Assembly (NCBI GenBank): GCA_023374045.1
Contig: CM041777.1
Coordinates: 105,664,046-105,728,045 of the forward strand
Reading direction: 5' to 3'
Source of the DNA: Limonium bicolor
Lineage: Eukaryota > Streptophyta > Magnoliopsida > Caryophyllales > Plumbaginaceae
Length of the DNA stretch: 64,000 nucleotides
Shown here: one piece after another, positions 34,471 to 46,400 of the stretch
How the letters are laid out: each line of letters starts with the position of its first letter
Numbering within the stretch: position 1 is the first letter of the stretch
Program-made: the position numbers and the translations under genes
The notes under the pieces: generated by a model
Database searches by the model: none
Seen by the model: only the letters and a program-made list of their open reading frames with translations
What the model was told of the DNA's origin: nothing

Positions 34471-35787
34471 CTATCAGATAAGACACACGCAATAAGTAAA
34501 CAGAACTACAGTCACATCAACAAAACTCGAAACCCAATCGAGCAGCATGTTCTATTTGAACATATGCTTTCACACAGTTTATTTGCAGAACAAGGCTTTA
34601 GAATAGCCAAAACATTGCACACTACAACAGTAAACAAGACCACAATCACCTAGAAAACAATTGCACAAATTTTTCAAATTTTTACACATGTCCGGACCTA
34701 CGTCCGGGTCACCTTAGCCGGACGCAGTCCGGACACACACAGAAACCTAAAAAAAAAATATTCGCGCCGCGAACTGAAGTTTCAATTTCATCCCAAAATC
34801 ATCCCAAAATTCGCCACATCAGCATTTTCCACAACTACTCAGATTTCGCAAACTAATCATGTTTTCACTCCTCAGAAACAATTACTAGCCAAATCCACAT
34901 ATCAACTACCGATTTTTCTACATCTTGACTGAAATCGAAATTCATTTATTTTAAAACGGAAACCTGGTTTGTAGAGTTTCGAATTTGAAAATCGGGGGAG
35001 TAGTGCGGTGCTGCGTCGGTCTTGTGGCGGTGCTCTGGTGGTCGGGGTTGTGCTCCTGGGTTCACCGGCGACAACAGTGGTGGTGTGGTGTTGGGGTGTG
35101 GAGGTGACGTTAATGGAGGTTGCGGTGTGTTTGTGGTCGAGACAGAGGTAGAAGACGGAAATGAAGAGAGAAAAGAAAAGAGAGAAGAAAAGAAAATTTT
35201 AAACCGGCGCGTGTTTTAGTCGTGTCCGGGTTCTGTCCGGATCCGGACAGCTAGGGTTTTCTCGTGACCGGGTCTGTGTCCGGCTAAGTTGAGCCGGACA
35301 CGTTAAAACGCTCTTTTTTTATATATTAAATTAAATAAAAACCACTTGTCTAAAACACCTTATTCATAAAAATGAAATATTACCACAAAGAACCACACAA
35401 AGAACAAAACACACAAAATGGAGAACTTAAATAGCATGAGTGTTGAAGGACTCCCTGATCCTTGATGAACATTGCCATGATTCTTCCTCACACTTGAGTT
35501 CAGTTTAGCATTAGAGTGGGTTACCTGAAAGATTAAATCTGCAAAACCAGAAGAACTCAAGTGGAAACAGATAAAACCATTAGTTATAGTAAGAGCCATG
35601 GCTCGTTCGATTTGCACAATAGTGATTAACACTCTGCTAAATAAGAACATAAGAGGAAAATAATTAACTAAGAAGAGATACAAACTGGTGGGTTGCCTCC
35701 CACCAAGCTGCCCGGAGTTAAAGTCTCTGGCTAGACTTTTCAGATAAGGTCAAGAAGGGCCGCCACAGCAGCTAGCAATAGCTTTCT
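34471..35787 (-). other. Athila pol-env intergenic region with candidate internal promoter
   Basis: No coding sequence is credible in these 1.3 kb. On the minus strand TATATAAA lies at 35325-35318. A perfect 10-bp-arm dyad (GTGTCCGGCT ... AGCCGGACAC, 35276-35301) lies where transcription would be expected to start. Next come the palindrome CTGTCCGGATCCGGACAG (35233-35250), a CT-rich leader-like stretch (35150-35215) and another TCCGG cluster at 34689-34735. A TGGTGGG/CCCACCA hairpin lies at about 35687-35706 and a PPT-like motif at 35483-35495. Confidence 0.55.
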
Positions 35788-36508
35788 TCAGTTTGAAGTA
35801 CCATTGCTGGCGCGGCTTTTTGGATGCTTTGGGAGGCGGTGCTGCAACACAATAGCAGAGATAGAATTTATAGAATTGGAGCTTTCAATCAAGGATATAC
35901 CTGGTGCTGGAGGCTGAGAAAAGGTATCGCCTAGGTACTTCTTTAGTCGAGCACCATTTACTTTGAATACTTCTCCTGTCTTATTCTCTAGCTCATAAGC
36001 ACCATAAGTAGTGATCCCCACCACTTTGAATGGACCTGCCCAATGTGATTTCAACTTACCAGGAAAGAGGCGCAGCCTGGAATTATAGAGCAACACTAGA
36101 TCCCCTACTTTGAATTCTCTCTTATGAATCATCTGATCATGGATTCTCTTGTGCGCTCCTTATAAATTCGGGAACTGTCATAGGCTTGCTCTCTGAGTTC
36201 CTCAAGTTCAGATAGTTGAAATTTCCTTTCTCTCCAGCAGTGTGCATATCAAAATTCAGGCCTTTCAATGCCCAGTAAGCTTTGTGCTCTAATTCGACTG
36301 GAAGATGGCAAGCTTTTCCATACACAAGTTTAAAAGGAGACATACCTATAGGGGTCTTGAAAGCAGTCCGGTATGCCCACAAAGCATCATCTAGTTTAAC
36401 TGACCAATCTTTCCTTGATGCACTTACCGTCTTCTGTAAGATCCATTTCAGCTCACGATTGGTCACTTCTGCAAGACCATTAGTTTGGGGGTGATAAGGT
36501 AGCGCCAC
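35788..36508 (-). CDS. Athila integrase, catalytic second half and C-terminal domain
   Basis: 36508-36137 holds [21 protein letters not shown] with the catalytic Glu, then [22 protein letters not shown], typical for Gypsy integrases. 36132-35788 holds the C-terminal [28 protein letters not shown] domain that binds DNA, and ends KKYLGDTF. Frame breaks near 36510 and 36135 are single-base shifts with conserved residues on both sides. It integrates the element cDNA. No chromodomain follows, in keeping with Athila. Confidence 0.9.
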
Positions 36509-38824
36509 CTGTGAGTCACCCCATATTTAGTCATTAAGGAGTCGAATGCTCGGTTACAGAAGTGGGAGCCACCATCACTGATAATTGCCCTGGGCACCCC
36601 GAATCTGGTGAATATGTGTTTCTTCAGGAATTTCACCACTGTTTTGGAATCAGCATTGTGGCATGGAATCTTCTACCCACTTGGAGACATAATCTACAGC
36701 TACCAGGATGTATTGATTTCCATGAGATGAAGGAAAAGGGCCTGTGAAATCAATCCCCCAAACATCAAAAAGTTCTACCTCAAGAATACCTTTCTGAGGC
36801 ATCTCATGCTTTCTGGAGATGTTTTCCATCCTCTGACATGGGTCACAGTGGGAACAGAAATGGTGGACATCTTTATGTAGAGTAGGCCAATAAAATCCAC
36901 ACTCCAGTATCTTTGCAGCTGTTCTTGTATAACCATGATGGCCACCTGCCTCTTTAGCATGACAGAATTCGATAACGCTCTGGATCTCCTTATCTGGAAG
37001 ACAACGCCTCATCAAGCCATCAGCACAGATCGTAAACAGATATGGATCCTCCCAGATATAATGGCGGGTTTCTGACAAGAACTTCTTCCTCTGGTTATAG
37101 CTGTAGTCATGAGGGATTAAACCAGTAGCAAGATAATTAACTAAATCAGCATACCATGGTTCATCTACCTTTCCAATTTTGAACACCGTCTCATCAGGGA
37201 AGAATTCGTTGATCGGGATTCCATCATCAGGGATATCAAGTCTAGACAGGTGATCAGCAACTCCATTCAGCTTCCCTTTTTTATCCACAACTTCTAAATT
37301 GAATTCTTGGAGAAGTAGGATCCACCTCAGAAGTCTTGGTTTCGATTCATTTTTCTGAAAAAGGTACTTGAGGGCTGAATGATCGGTGTGGACTATCACC
37401 TTGCTACCAAGCAGATATGGTCGAAACTTGTCCAGAGCAAACACCACAGCTAGCAACTCCTTCTCTGTAGTAGTATAATTTTTCTGTGCATCAATTAAGG
37501 TCTTGCTAGCATAAGTGATTACCCTCAGCATTTTATCTCTCTTCTGACATAGTGCGGCGCCAACAGCATAGTCACTCGCATCCGTCATGATCTCAAATGG
37601 TTCAGACCAATCTGGTGGGACCACAATAGGTGCTGAACAGAGCTTCTCTTTGATAGTATGAAATGCTGTCAAGCACTCCTCTGTAAACTGAAACTTGATG
37701 TCCTTCTGAAGCAAGTCTGACAGGGGTTTAGCAATTTTTGAAAAGTCCTGTATAAACCTCCTGTAAAACCCTACATGACCAAGAAAAGATCTTACATCTT
37801 TAACTGAATTTGGTGGGGGCAGTTTTTCTATTACCTCGATCTTGGCCTTGTCCACCTGGAGGCCTTCTTTTGACACCTTATGCCCAAGCACAATTCCTTC
37901 TTGTACCATGAAGTGGCACTTCTCCCAATTCAGCACTAAGTTCGTGTCCTCACAACGAGCCAAAATCAGGTCTAATTGCTCCAGACAAACATCGAAGCTT
38001 TGTCCATAGACAGAGAAGTCGTCCATGAACACTTCAATACTTTTCTCAATAAATTCATTAAAAATAGCCATCATACATCTCTGAAATGTGGCTGGAGCAT
38101 TGCAGAGACCAAAGGGCATCCTCCTGTAAGCAAAAGTACCATAAGGACAGGTGAAGGTAGTCTTCTCCTGATCTTCTGGCGCAATGGGAATCTGGAAAAA
38201 ACCGCTGTACCCATCAAGGAAGCAGTAGAACTCTTTCCCTGCTAACCGCTCCAACATTTGATCAATAAATGGTAGTGGGAAATGGTCCTTCCTTGTGGCC
38301 TCATTCAAGCGCCGGTAATCGATGCACATCCTCCAACCTGTGGTTTGCCTCTGGGGTACCAATTCACCTTTCTCATTTGGCACTGCAACTATCCCCCCTT
38401 TCTTTGGAACAACCTGGACTGAAGATACCCACTGGCTGTCAGAAGTAGGGTAGATAATACCTGCATCAAGAAGCTTTAGTACCTCGGCCTTGACCACCTC
38501 CTTTAGATTTGGATTCAACCTTCTCTGAGGCTGTCTCACTGCCTTGTAATTCTCCTCCATATGAATCCGGTGTGTGCAGAAACCTGGATTAATCCCCTTG
38601 ATGTCAGCAACTGTCCATCCCATGGCACTCTTATGTTTCTTTAGCACCTCCAGAAGTCTAGATTCCTGCAAAATAGACAAAGATGCAGAGATAATAACAG
38701 GCAGGGTGTTACCCTCTGCCAAGAAAACATATTTGAGATGGGAAGGGAGAGATTTAAGTTCCAAGGTAGGAGGCTTCTCTATTGAAGGTATGGGTCTTTG
38801 GATGGATCGTTCCAACTTTTCCAC
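36509..38824 (-). CDS. Athila pol: reverse transcriptase, RNase H, integrase N-terminus
   Basis: A 724-codon open frame (38824-36650) carries, in order: the RT fingers ([11 protein letters not shown]), palm with FMDDFSVYG as the active-site F-x-D-D, the thumb ([13 protein letters not shown]), RNase H with [22 protein letters not shown] and HTDHSAL, and the integrase zinc domain ([10 protein letters not shown]...CSHCDPCQR) plus the first catalytic Asp ([10 protein letters not shown]). It ends by a frameshift at about 36660, after which the second Asp region (IISDGG) continues to 36509 in another frame. Catalytic residues are intact, so the enzyme looks recently functional. Upstream, a frame break separates it from gag-protease. 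Confidence 0.93.
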
Positions 38825-38899
38825 AGAGGAGGAGAGGAGGAACGAAAGTATGATTTCCCGTGATTCAGCTGCTGGACGACCGAGGCCATCTCAAACTGT

Positions 38900-41485
38900 C
38901 TTTGTCATCCTCAATGGATCGACTTATTACCTGTTCTAAAGTATCAGAAAACTTAAACAAAGAATTAAAAGAATCAGTATTCCTATAGGTGTAGTCATCA
39001 TCAAGATCATAAGAATTGTCAATTAAATCAGAGAGAAAACAGCTTGAGAAGAAGTGTTTTTCCGCATCATCTTATTTATATCAAAGCTTAATTCTTCATC
39101 ATGGAATTTCAAGGTAATCTTCCCCTTGTCAACATCAATAACAGTCTTTGCAGTTCTGAGGAAGGGTCTACCTAGAATCAGAGGTACCTCAACATCTTCA
39201 TCCATGTCAAGGATCACAAAATCAGCGGGGAAGAAAAACTTACCCACACTAACAACTACATTTTCAACCATACCTCTGGGTGTGATCGATGATCTATCAG
39301 CCAACTGGAGTCTGAAATGAATGGGAACGAGCTCACCTGCATGAAGCTTTTTAAACATGGTGTATGGCATCAGGTTGATGCTCGCTCCTAGATCACAGAG
39401 ACCGTATCCGCAATCCATGTCTCCAATTGAACAGGGGATGATGGGCTGACCAGGATCACCACGCTTTGGAGGCAGCATCTGTCGGAGAGCTGCTGAACAA
39501 GTTTCGGTCAGCTGGATGGTGTCCTTCTCTTTATATTTCCTCTTATTCGAAATCAGATCCTTTACAAATTTAGCATAATTCGGCATTTGCTTAATCGCAT
39601 CAATAAGAGGGATATTAATAGTCAGCTTTCTAAAAACATCTAAAAAATCTCCAAATTGCTCATCGAGCTCTCGCTCTTTGAGTCGGTTTGGAAATGGAAG
39701 TTCCTTTGCAGATATTTTCCCCTTTTTATTTTTAACAGCAGTAGTAGAAAGAGAGGAAGAAGGAATAGGAGCCTGGGTCTCCTCAGAAACTACCTCAGGA
39801 GGGGCGGGATGCCCTGATGGTGCACCGGCGGTGTTAGAAAGAGGCTCGGTCTCTTCATCAGTACGGCTTCCTGCCACTTGGTCTTTTAAATTCCTCCCAC
39901 TTCTCAGGGTAACTGCTGCTGCTTCAGAATCCTCGCAGTCTTCGTCTGAGACCGACACTGCCTTCAACTGCTCTTTTGGATTGGTTTCTGGTTGGGAAGG
40001 CAATGATCCAGAAGGTCTCTGCTGCATGAGGAATTGAGTCAACTGACTCATTGTTCCTTGCATCTCCACCATGGCGTTCTCTAGTTTCTGGTTGATTACC
40101 GTTTGCTGTTCTTGAGAAGCCATCAGCTTATCCACCATCTCCTTTAGATTTGCATTGTTTGAGCTCAAAGATGGTTGCTGAGCTTGAGGTTGCTGTGGCC
40201 GGAATTGATTATATTGAGGCCTTGAAAAACCGGGTGGTCCCCCCTGATTCGTCCTCTGAGGCTGCATTTGATGTGAATTAAGTGCATTGTTAGGATTTCC
40301 ATACCTTAGATTTTGGTGCTGATTCTGCACCCAGGGTTGCCTGTTGTTGAACTGGCCTATTACATTGGCCTCCTCGGTTTGCCTCATCTCGGCTACTTGT
40401 GGGCAGTCCTCATAGTCGTGTGCATCCCCACATTGAGAGCAGCAAGCTTCGTTTGTAGAGATTTTCTTGGCGGATTGCCTGGTGGTTGGCCCCATGGTAA
40501 GCTGTTCGAGCATCTTCGCCATGCTTCCCATCGTGGTCCTCATCTGTGCTTGCTCAGCGGCTAGCTGTTCCATCATTGGGTCTGGAGCTCGGGAAGAACT
40601 CTGACCTATTGAAAATACTCGTCCTCCACTGCTGCTCCATTGACGAAGCTCCTCACAGTAGGACTCCATAGCTGCCATGAACTCCTCCCCACTTTTTGCT
40701 AGCAGGTTTCCTCCTATGCCGGATCTTATCTCGCCTCTGTGTTCGTCTTTCAACCCCTGGAAGAATCCCTGAGCTAGTGAAGTGATGTCCTGACCATGAT
40801 GAGGGCACTGTCGGAGTAGCTCCTTGAATCGGTCCCACGCCTCACAGACTGTCTCATTACCCTTCTGTTTGAATGCCATCAGGTCGGCAATCATTTGTCG
40901 TGTCCGGGAGATGGGAATGTACTTCTCGTAGAATTTGTCCATCATCTGCTCCCAGGTGGTAATGATGTCTGGCGGTAGTCTGTGGAACCATTTCGAGGCT
41001 TCTCCTGACAAGCTGTGCTGGAACAGGCTCAATCTGGCGTACTCCTCCAATCCTTGAGATAAACCAAGAGAGTCCAAGTGTACAAGAAAGCGATGTACAT
41101 GGTCCAATGTATCTGATGGGTCTGCACCTGAAAAAGTACCTGCAGGGTGATTTCTAACTGCATTGGATTGGTGAGAAGGTTTTACCTTTTGCCAATCGGC
41201 TATGAGTTCTGCAGTTAGATTGGGTAGAACCACTGGCCCTCGTCTTGGTGTGGCTGGTGGTCTGTTTATCCTTCCCATTGTATACTGAGTCACTGCACCT
41301 CCTCCAATTTGGTCATGATTTGCCGCCATGTTGAAGTCAAGCTGCCTTCTTGCTCTCAGAGCTTGGAGGTAGACTCTTTCGATTTCAGGATCGAAGTTTG
41401 TGTCTGGGGGACCAGTTGAGCGCGTCTGCGCATCCACTAGGCGCTTATAATCAGCCCGAGAAAAAGGAACAAAATGAGTGAGTTT
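38900..41485 (-). CDS. Athila Gag and aspartic protease
   Basis: An 804-codon open frame covers 41437-39023. The frame is open to a TAA at 41488-41486 without an ATG, so the true start may lie upstream past an indel; no ATG start is certain. The retrotransposon gag domain is at residues 120-260 (HRFLVHLDSLGL, SLSGEASKWFHRLP, DRFKELLRQCPHHG). A single CCHC-like motif follows (CSQCGDAHDYEDC), then Gln-rich and acidic stretches. The protease active site is CDLGASINLMP (residues about 695-705), the D-L-G-A variant usual in Athila, with LILGRPFLRT near the end. It forms the particle and matures it. The link to RT at 39022-38825 is frame-broken. Confidence 0.9.
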
Positions 41486-41613
41486 TTAAAGTAATGAAAA
41501 TGGCACACAAAAATAAATTAAAATCAAAATATATTACAAAACAATTGATTATAAATAGTGTGTTGTGATAAAGTAACAAATTAACCAAGGCTAGGGACTA
41601 GACAAAAGTCAAG

Positions 41614-41631
41614 TCCCCGGCAACGGCGCCA
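41614..41631 (-). other. Primer binding site, Asp-tRNA type (Athila)
   Basis: On the minus strand it reads TGGCGCCGTTGCCGGGGA, three bases inside the LTR edge at 41635. This is the primer site characteristic of Athila/Tat Gypsy elements, complementary to aspartate tRNA, and it sets the element's direction. Confidence 0.93.
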
Positions 41632-41634
41632 TTT

Positions 41635-43467
41635 TGCAAACGATAATATTTGAGGTATTAAAACCCAGAAATAATCCTAGAATTCAATAGTTTAATATAT
41701 CGTCAGGTTGCAAAAATCCCGGTCGAAATAGTATAGTAATTAAAGAAGCGACCGGGGTGTCAATCCACGGGACTCGATGAGTAAGTCTAGCCTTAGGTAT
41801 TGGTTAACTCGAAAGGGGGTTTTTGTTTTGGTTTTGGGTTGCAAATAAATAACAGGAAAGTAAATAGCAGATAAAGTAAAGTGATAGTTTTGGGAGTGTG
41901 AACGGTACTCTAGGTTCAGGGAGTTGTTTCACTAGCTAGGTTCTGCATATCTACTGCTTAAGTGGAGACTTGGATCGGCTTGTAATTCTCAATTATCTAT
42001 TCTGTATTAAGTCATAATTCCAGATAGCTCATCTAGACAGGGCATGTAGATCTAGTCTAGACCTAGCAAGTATATCTAGATGGCTTTAATGCTCAGAATT
42101 ACTAGTCTGGTTGGTTCAATCCGGACTAAAGCTCCTAGTGACTAAAGTAATCTATCCGATTGCAATTATCACAGGTAACAGGTTAATAGGACCGTCAATG
42201 CTAATCACCTTATCTGATCATAACATGATTCGAGGGCTTATAATAACTTAGCAACGTTTATTAAAAGCACTTAAAAGCATTAACCTGAACAATCCAAATT
42301 GTCTCAACAAGCAGCAAAATAATGCAGAGTTCAACTAATTACAACATCCCTTCCCCTAGAGTAAATCCTTTTAACTAGACATAGCAGTCATAATCATAAA
42401 TAAGAGAGAGTTAGAAGAAATCATCTGTTACGAAGATCTTCTTGCTCGCTCCGTCCTTTGTCCTTGCTCCGTGCTAGCTTCAAGGTTGATCTCGGTGATA
42501 ATGGGTGGAGTGGATTGGGTGAAATGGGGCGAAAGTGGAAGTTTTGGTGATTTTGTGAGGTGTCCGGCTGACTAGGGTCGGACAGGGGTCGGACGTGAGA
42601 TGTCCGGATCTGTCTGGGTCGGACGTGATCCGGACGTGGGTGGAAGGAGCTTGTCCGGGTCCGGACAAGGGTCGGACACGGCTAAATCTGGTGAATGGAT
42701 GCGGGGTGTTGGCGTGGTGAAAGCGAATGGTTACGGGGGATTTTGAGCGAGGTTGATGATAAAACTGGGGCTGAGATATGGAGGAGATAGAGGAATGAAT
42801 GGAGATGGAGCGTAAGGTGAGTGAGGAAGTAGAGAGAGGGGAAGGACTGTGAAGTCAGGTGCGATTTGGAATGAATGTAGAAGGGGGTTTATATAGGGTT
42901 AGAGGAGGAAACATGTATTGGTGGAAGTTTGGTAAAGGGTAGCTTGATTGAGGCATTAATTGAGGATGGAGCGTAGTCAATAATCGTTGCAGTGCGCCGC
43001 TCCCGGTTTCCATGCGACTGTCTGTTCGCTGCCCGCGTGCATTTTTATTTTTCAATTCTGTGACGTCCGGTCGTGTGTCCGGATCGTGTCCGGATCCGGA
43101 CGTGACACAGAGTTTTAGATCTGAAACGCGAACTCACGGATCTGGAATTTTAGTCATGTCCGGATTGCGTCCGGCCCAATCAGATCCGGACAAGAGATGT
43201 CCGGCTTTGTGTCCGGCCAAACTGATCCGGACAAGACATATTTTTGTCTCTTCTCCTGATTTGTTCCCCGTTTGTTGTGTTGTAATCCTTATGATGTATA
43301 ATCTTTATTTCCTGGGTTTTTCCTGCATTTAACATATATAACACATCAGTTCTTATCAAAGCATCAATCTTTAGGAAAAACACATAATAAGTGGGAAACA
43401 TTGCTTGAATTGTTACAAATTATAAGGTATTTAAACCCTAAAAAGCCTATATGTTTCACACTTATCA
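41635..43467 (-). repeat. 5' LTR of the Athila element (1833 bp)
   Basis: Partner of 29741-31560. The minus-strand TATATAAA at 42895-42888 is the likely promoter. TCCGG dyads lie on both sides of it: upstream at 43235-43065 and 200-330 bp downstream at 42682-42558. The flank GTAAA (43468-43472) completes the target duplication. Confidence 0.95.
42888..42895 (-). promoter_or_regulatory. TATA box of the Athila 5' LTR
   Basis: CCTATATAAACCCCC on the minus strand, in the sense direction of gag. The same octamer TATATAAA occurs ahead of the env-position ORF at 35325-35318. Confidence 0.6.
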
Positions 43468-43472
43468 GTAAA

Positions 43473-46400
43473 CACGGAATGCATAATATCACAGGATGAT
43501 ATAAGGGAGTTGACAACGAAATACTTCACCTAGGCGTGTGACGGACACTACGAGTGTACCAACTGAAATGTGGGACGACCGCACTCCGATAGGAGCTTGT
43601 GGGCCTGACAGACCTATTTATGGGTTAGTCGGGTAAGTAGCAATGTATCAGTATGGTACCCCACATATGTATACGAGTAGAGTCCGAAACACGGGAAGTA
43701 GTCAACTCCATACTACGGTTAGTAGTAAAAGTCATACAGAAGAGGCAGGTTACCATCGAATGGTTGAAGTAAGGGAACCCAGTTAAGTTAAAGAGACTAA
43801 AAGAATTAGTGAGTTTATTTCAAGGAAATATCTAAGAGTCAGGAAACACGGAGTGCACTGACTGTTATGTAGAGACATCGTATATGTCTTAAGAAATCCT
43901 GAGGGATAAACATAATAGCTGGAACGGTGACCCAGCCTATATATGGTAAGGCAGATGCCTGATATGGACATGTTAATGTGCAACGAACGGGATGAAATTC
44001 CCAGAATGATTACCTACACTACCAGGAAATATCGATCTTCACAGAAGAGGATAGTTAACCCAGCTAAGAACGCAAAACGGTGTAGTTAACTAAACATACC
44101 AAAAAGTGCAAGCCAGATGCAATGGCATAACTTGGCAATACCCAGGAGTAATCCTTGAAGGTGTTTGCATCAACGATTGTTGAATGAAATAACATGACAG
44201 AAACGCAAGGGTTGAAACTAACACCCAGTTTAAACATAAGTCGCCAGGTGGCAGACTGACATTCCTAAGGGGCATCCCATGAAAGGAAGCGTGATGCAAC
44301 GACCTTGTCATGGAGCCCAATACTACCTCTAAACTATGTAATGTTGTACAGAAAAGTAAAAGTGTGTGAACAACCTGCAATGAGCAGAGCTCGAGGCAGT
44401 AAGGCTTATAAGCCACAAGCAAAATGTGTTATGTAAATTTGATCGATTGTAGGAGTTTATGTTATACAAGTAAATAGAGCGGGGAACGAACCACTGCTTT
44501 AAGAGTGGGGATACCTCTCGATGTTGTGAAACCGCGGAAGCGGCAGTTATGTGAACCAAGTTCAAGAAATACGGTAAGGATTGACCATGTTGTTATTACT
44601 CAAGAATGATGTGAATAAGAATAATACGAAAAGAAGTGTTTGTACCAGTGGTGAAGACTGGAAGAGTAATAAGTCTAATAGCAACCACCATAGGTGTATG
44701 ATGCTAAATGAAGAGTGAACAACGCTCAAAGAGCATAAGGACTCGAAAAAAATAGTGTGTTCAGTAGTCATCCAAATGAATGACGAACCATAATATGAAT
44801 GATGGAAGTACATGAGCAGAAGCTAATATGACAGTGGATGCCATGTAAGTCAGTGTTATACAATGAGTCTGAGCACGGTGCGCAATAAGCGACCGTTGTA
44901 TAAATACTGTTAACCGATAAGTGATAGCAAATAAACGAGGCAGTAAGCCAGTAGCCAGTATTATGTGATAAGAATCTCAGTGAAACACAGTGTGAATTCC
45001 ATTGTGAATCGCATAAGAGATTTACTGCCAAGAGTTTACGCCTCTGCACTCTGTATGACTGAGTGTTTTGGTATTGCTCTAGTGCAGTAATGATCGAGTG
45101 GGATAGCTATGATTTGGGGAAATGTTAATATGGTAGTAGAATAACGCTATAATGACCGATGCATAGGAAATGCAAGGTCGCACCAATGAAATGATACATG
45201 TACAAAACCAAATGTGGAGGCATGATTAGCAATAAGTGACTGCAGTAGCACTGAATGCCAAATACCAGTATGCAATATACCTCAAGTTTGAGGAATAACA
45301 GAGAGAGCACTACACATTAGGTAGTAGCTCAACCTCGACCGACAGTAAGTCGGAACGAAGCAACTCAATCATTGTGAAATACAGAGCTGAATACGCAGTA
45401 AATTATCGTGGAAGTGGATAGAAAGTTTAATAACTCACCGAATTCGCTCACGGTAAGAGATACCATGCGTCGGTTGAGAAACCATTATTACCAAGATAAA
45501 GGTGATAAATGGGAGATGTACAATACAGTAAGAAGAACAAACGGGGCAAGCTAAGCTCTAAAGTTAATAGAGTTGCACAGCAGAGGCTAGTGAACCCATG
45601 CTTCAGATACTGAATGTGCATAGTGAATACGAATAAATGGCTAATTATTAATGCTTAGAAGCCTAACAGGCCAGAATCGAAACCAGTTAAGAGTTAAAGC
45701 AAACTCCAATGAGAATTCTTGGTTTAGAGACTAAACCACCAATATGGTTAAGGCCCTCTAACCACAACGCATTGTATAACAGACCGCGTGCAAGTTAAAA
45801 TACTTCACGACGGCAGAACATTTTAAGCCAATGTTCAGTGATTGATTACGTGGGCGCAATCCCTTTTAAGGGGGGTAGAGCACAAAACCGCTTAGTGTGT
45901 TTTACCGTACAAGTGTACGTGAACTAGGTTGTGCATAGCACAAAATAATTTGTTTGGATGATTGGTGCATGTGTTACATAAACATACACATTCATTCATG
46001 GTTTAATTGTGGTAATTGCGCACGGAAGATGCGAATACCATTGTGATAAGTGAGTATCCATGTTGTTAACTGTTGTGTGTGAGAGTACAAGTGGAAGGGA
46101 GTAAAGAAACTCCCGGGGAAATAAAACCCCGACAGTATATTTTCATATAATACTAATGTAATACCGTGTATAGTATTTTGATAAAAGTATGTATATATAC
46201 AGTATTGTGAGTTATGAAGGGGAATGAAACCGACATAGTACCTGGTAAGAATTAAATTCCCTAGGTAAGTAGATTAAAAGTGAATGGAGATAACTAATAG
46301 ACGGAGTTCTATCCTTTGGAGATGTAATGATTATGACTAGAAGGATTAAAATATATAAAAATGGTATATGCTGGAATTAGTTGTTGTTTGAAATTGAAGT

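Noticed and set aside
7804..41631. tRNA genes near the tRNA-like matches
   Set aside because: Only 12-18 bases complementary to tRNA 3' ends are present, each next to an LTR: primer binding sites, not tRNA genes.
44048..44102. Possible further LTR boundaries inside the plus-strand LARD interior
   Set aside because: No TG/CA ends, primer site or repeat partner could be found.
43783..45310. Several 60-110 codon minus-strand frames
   Set aside because: They lie in the non-coding LARD interior, have no recognisable domain and overlap each other in different frames.
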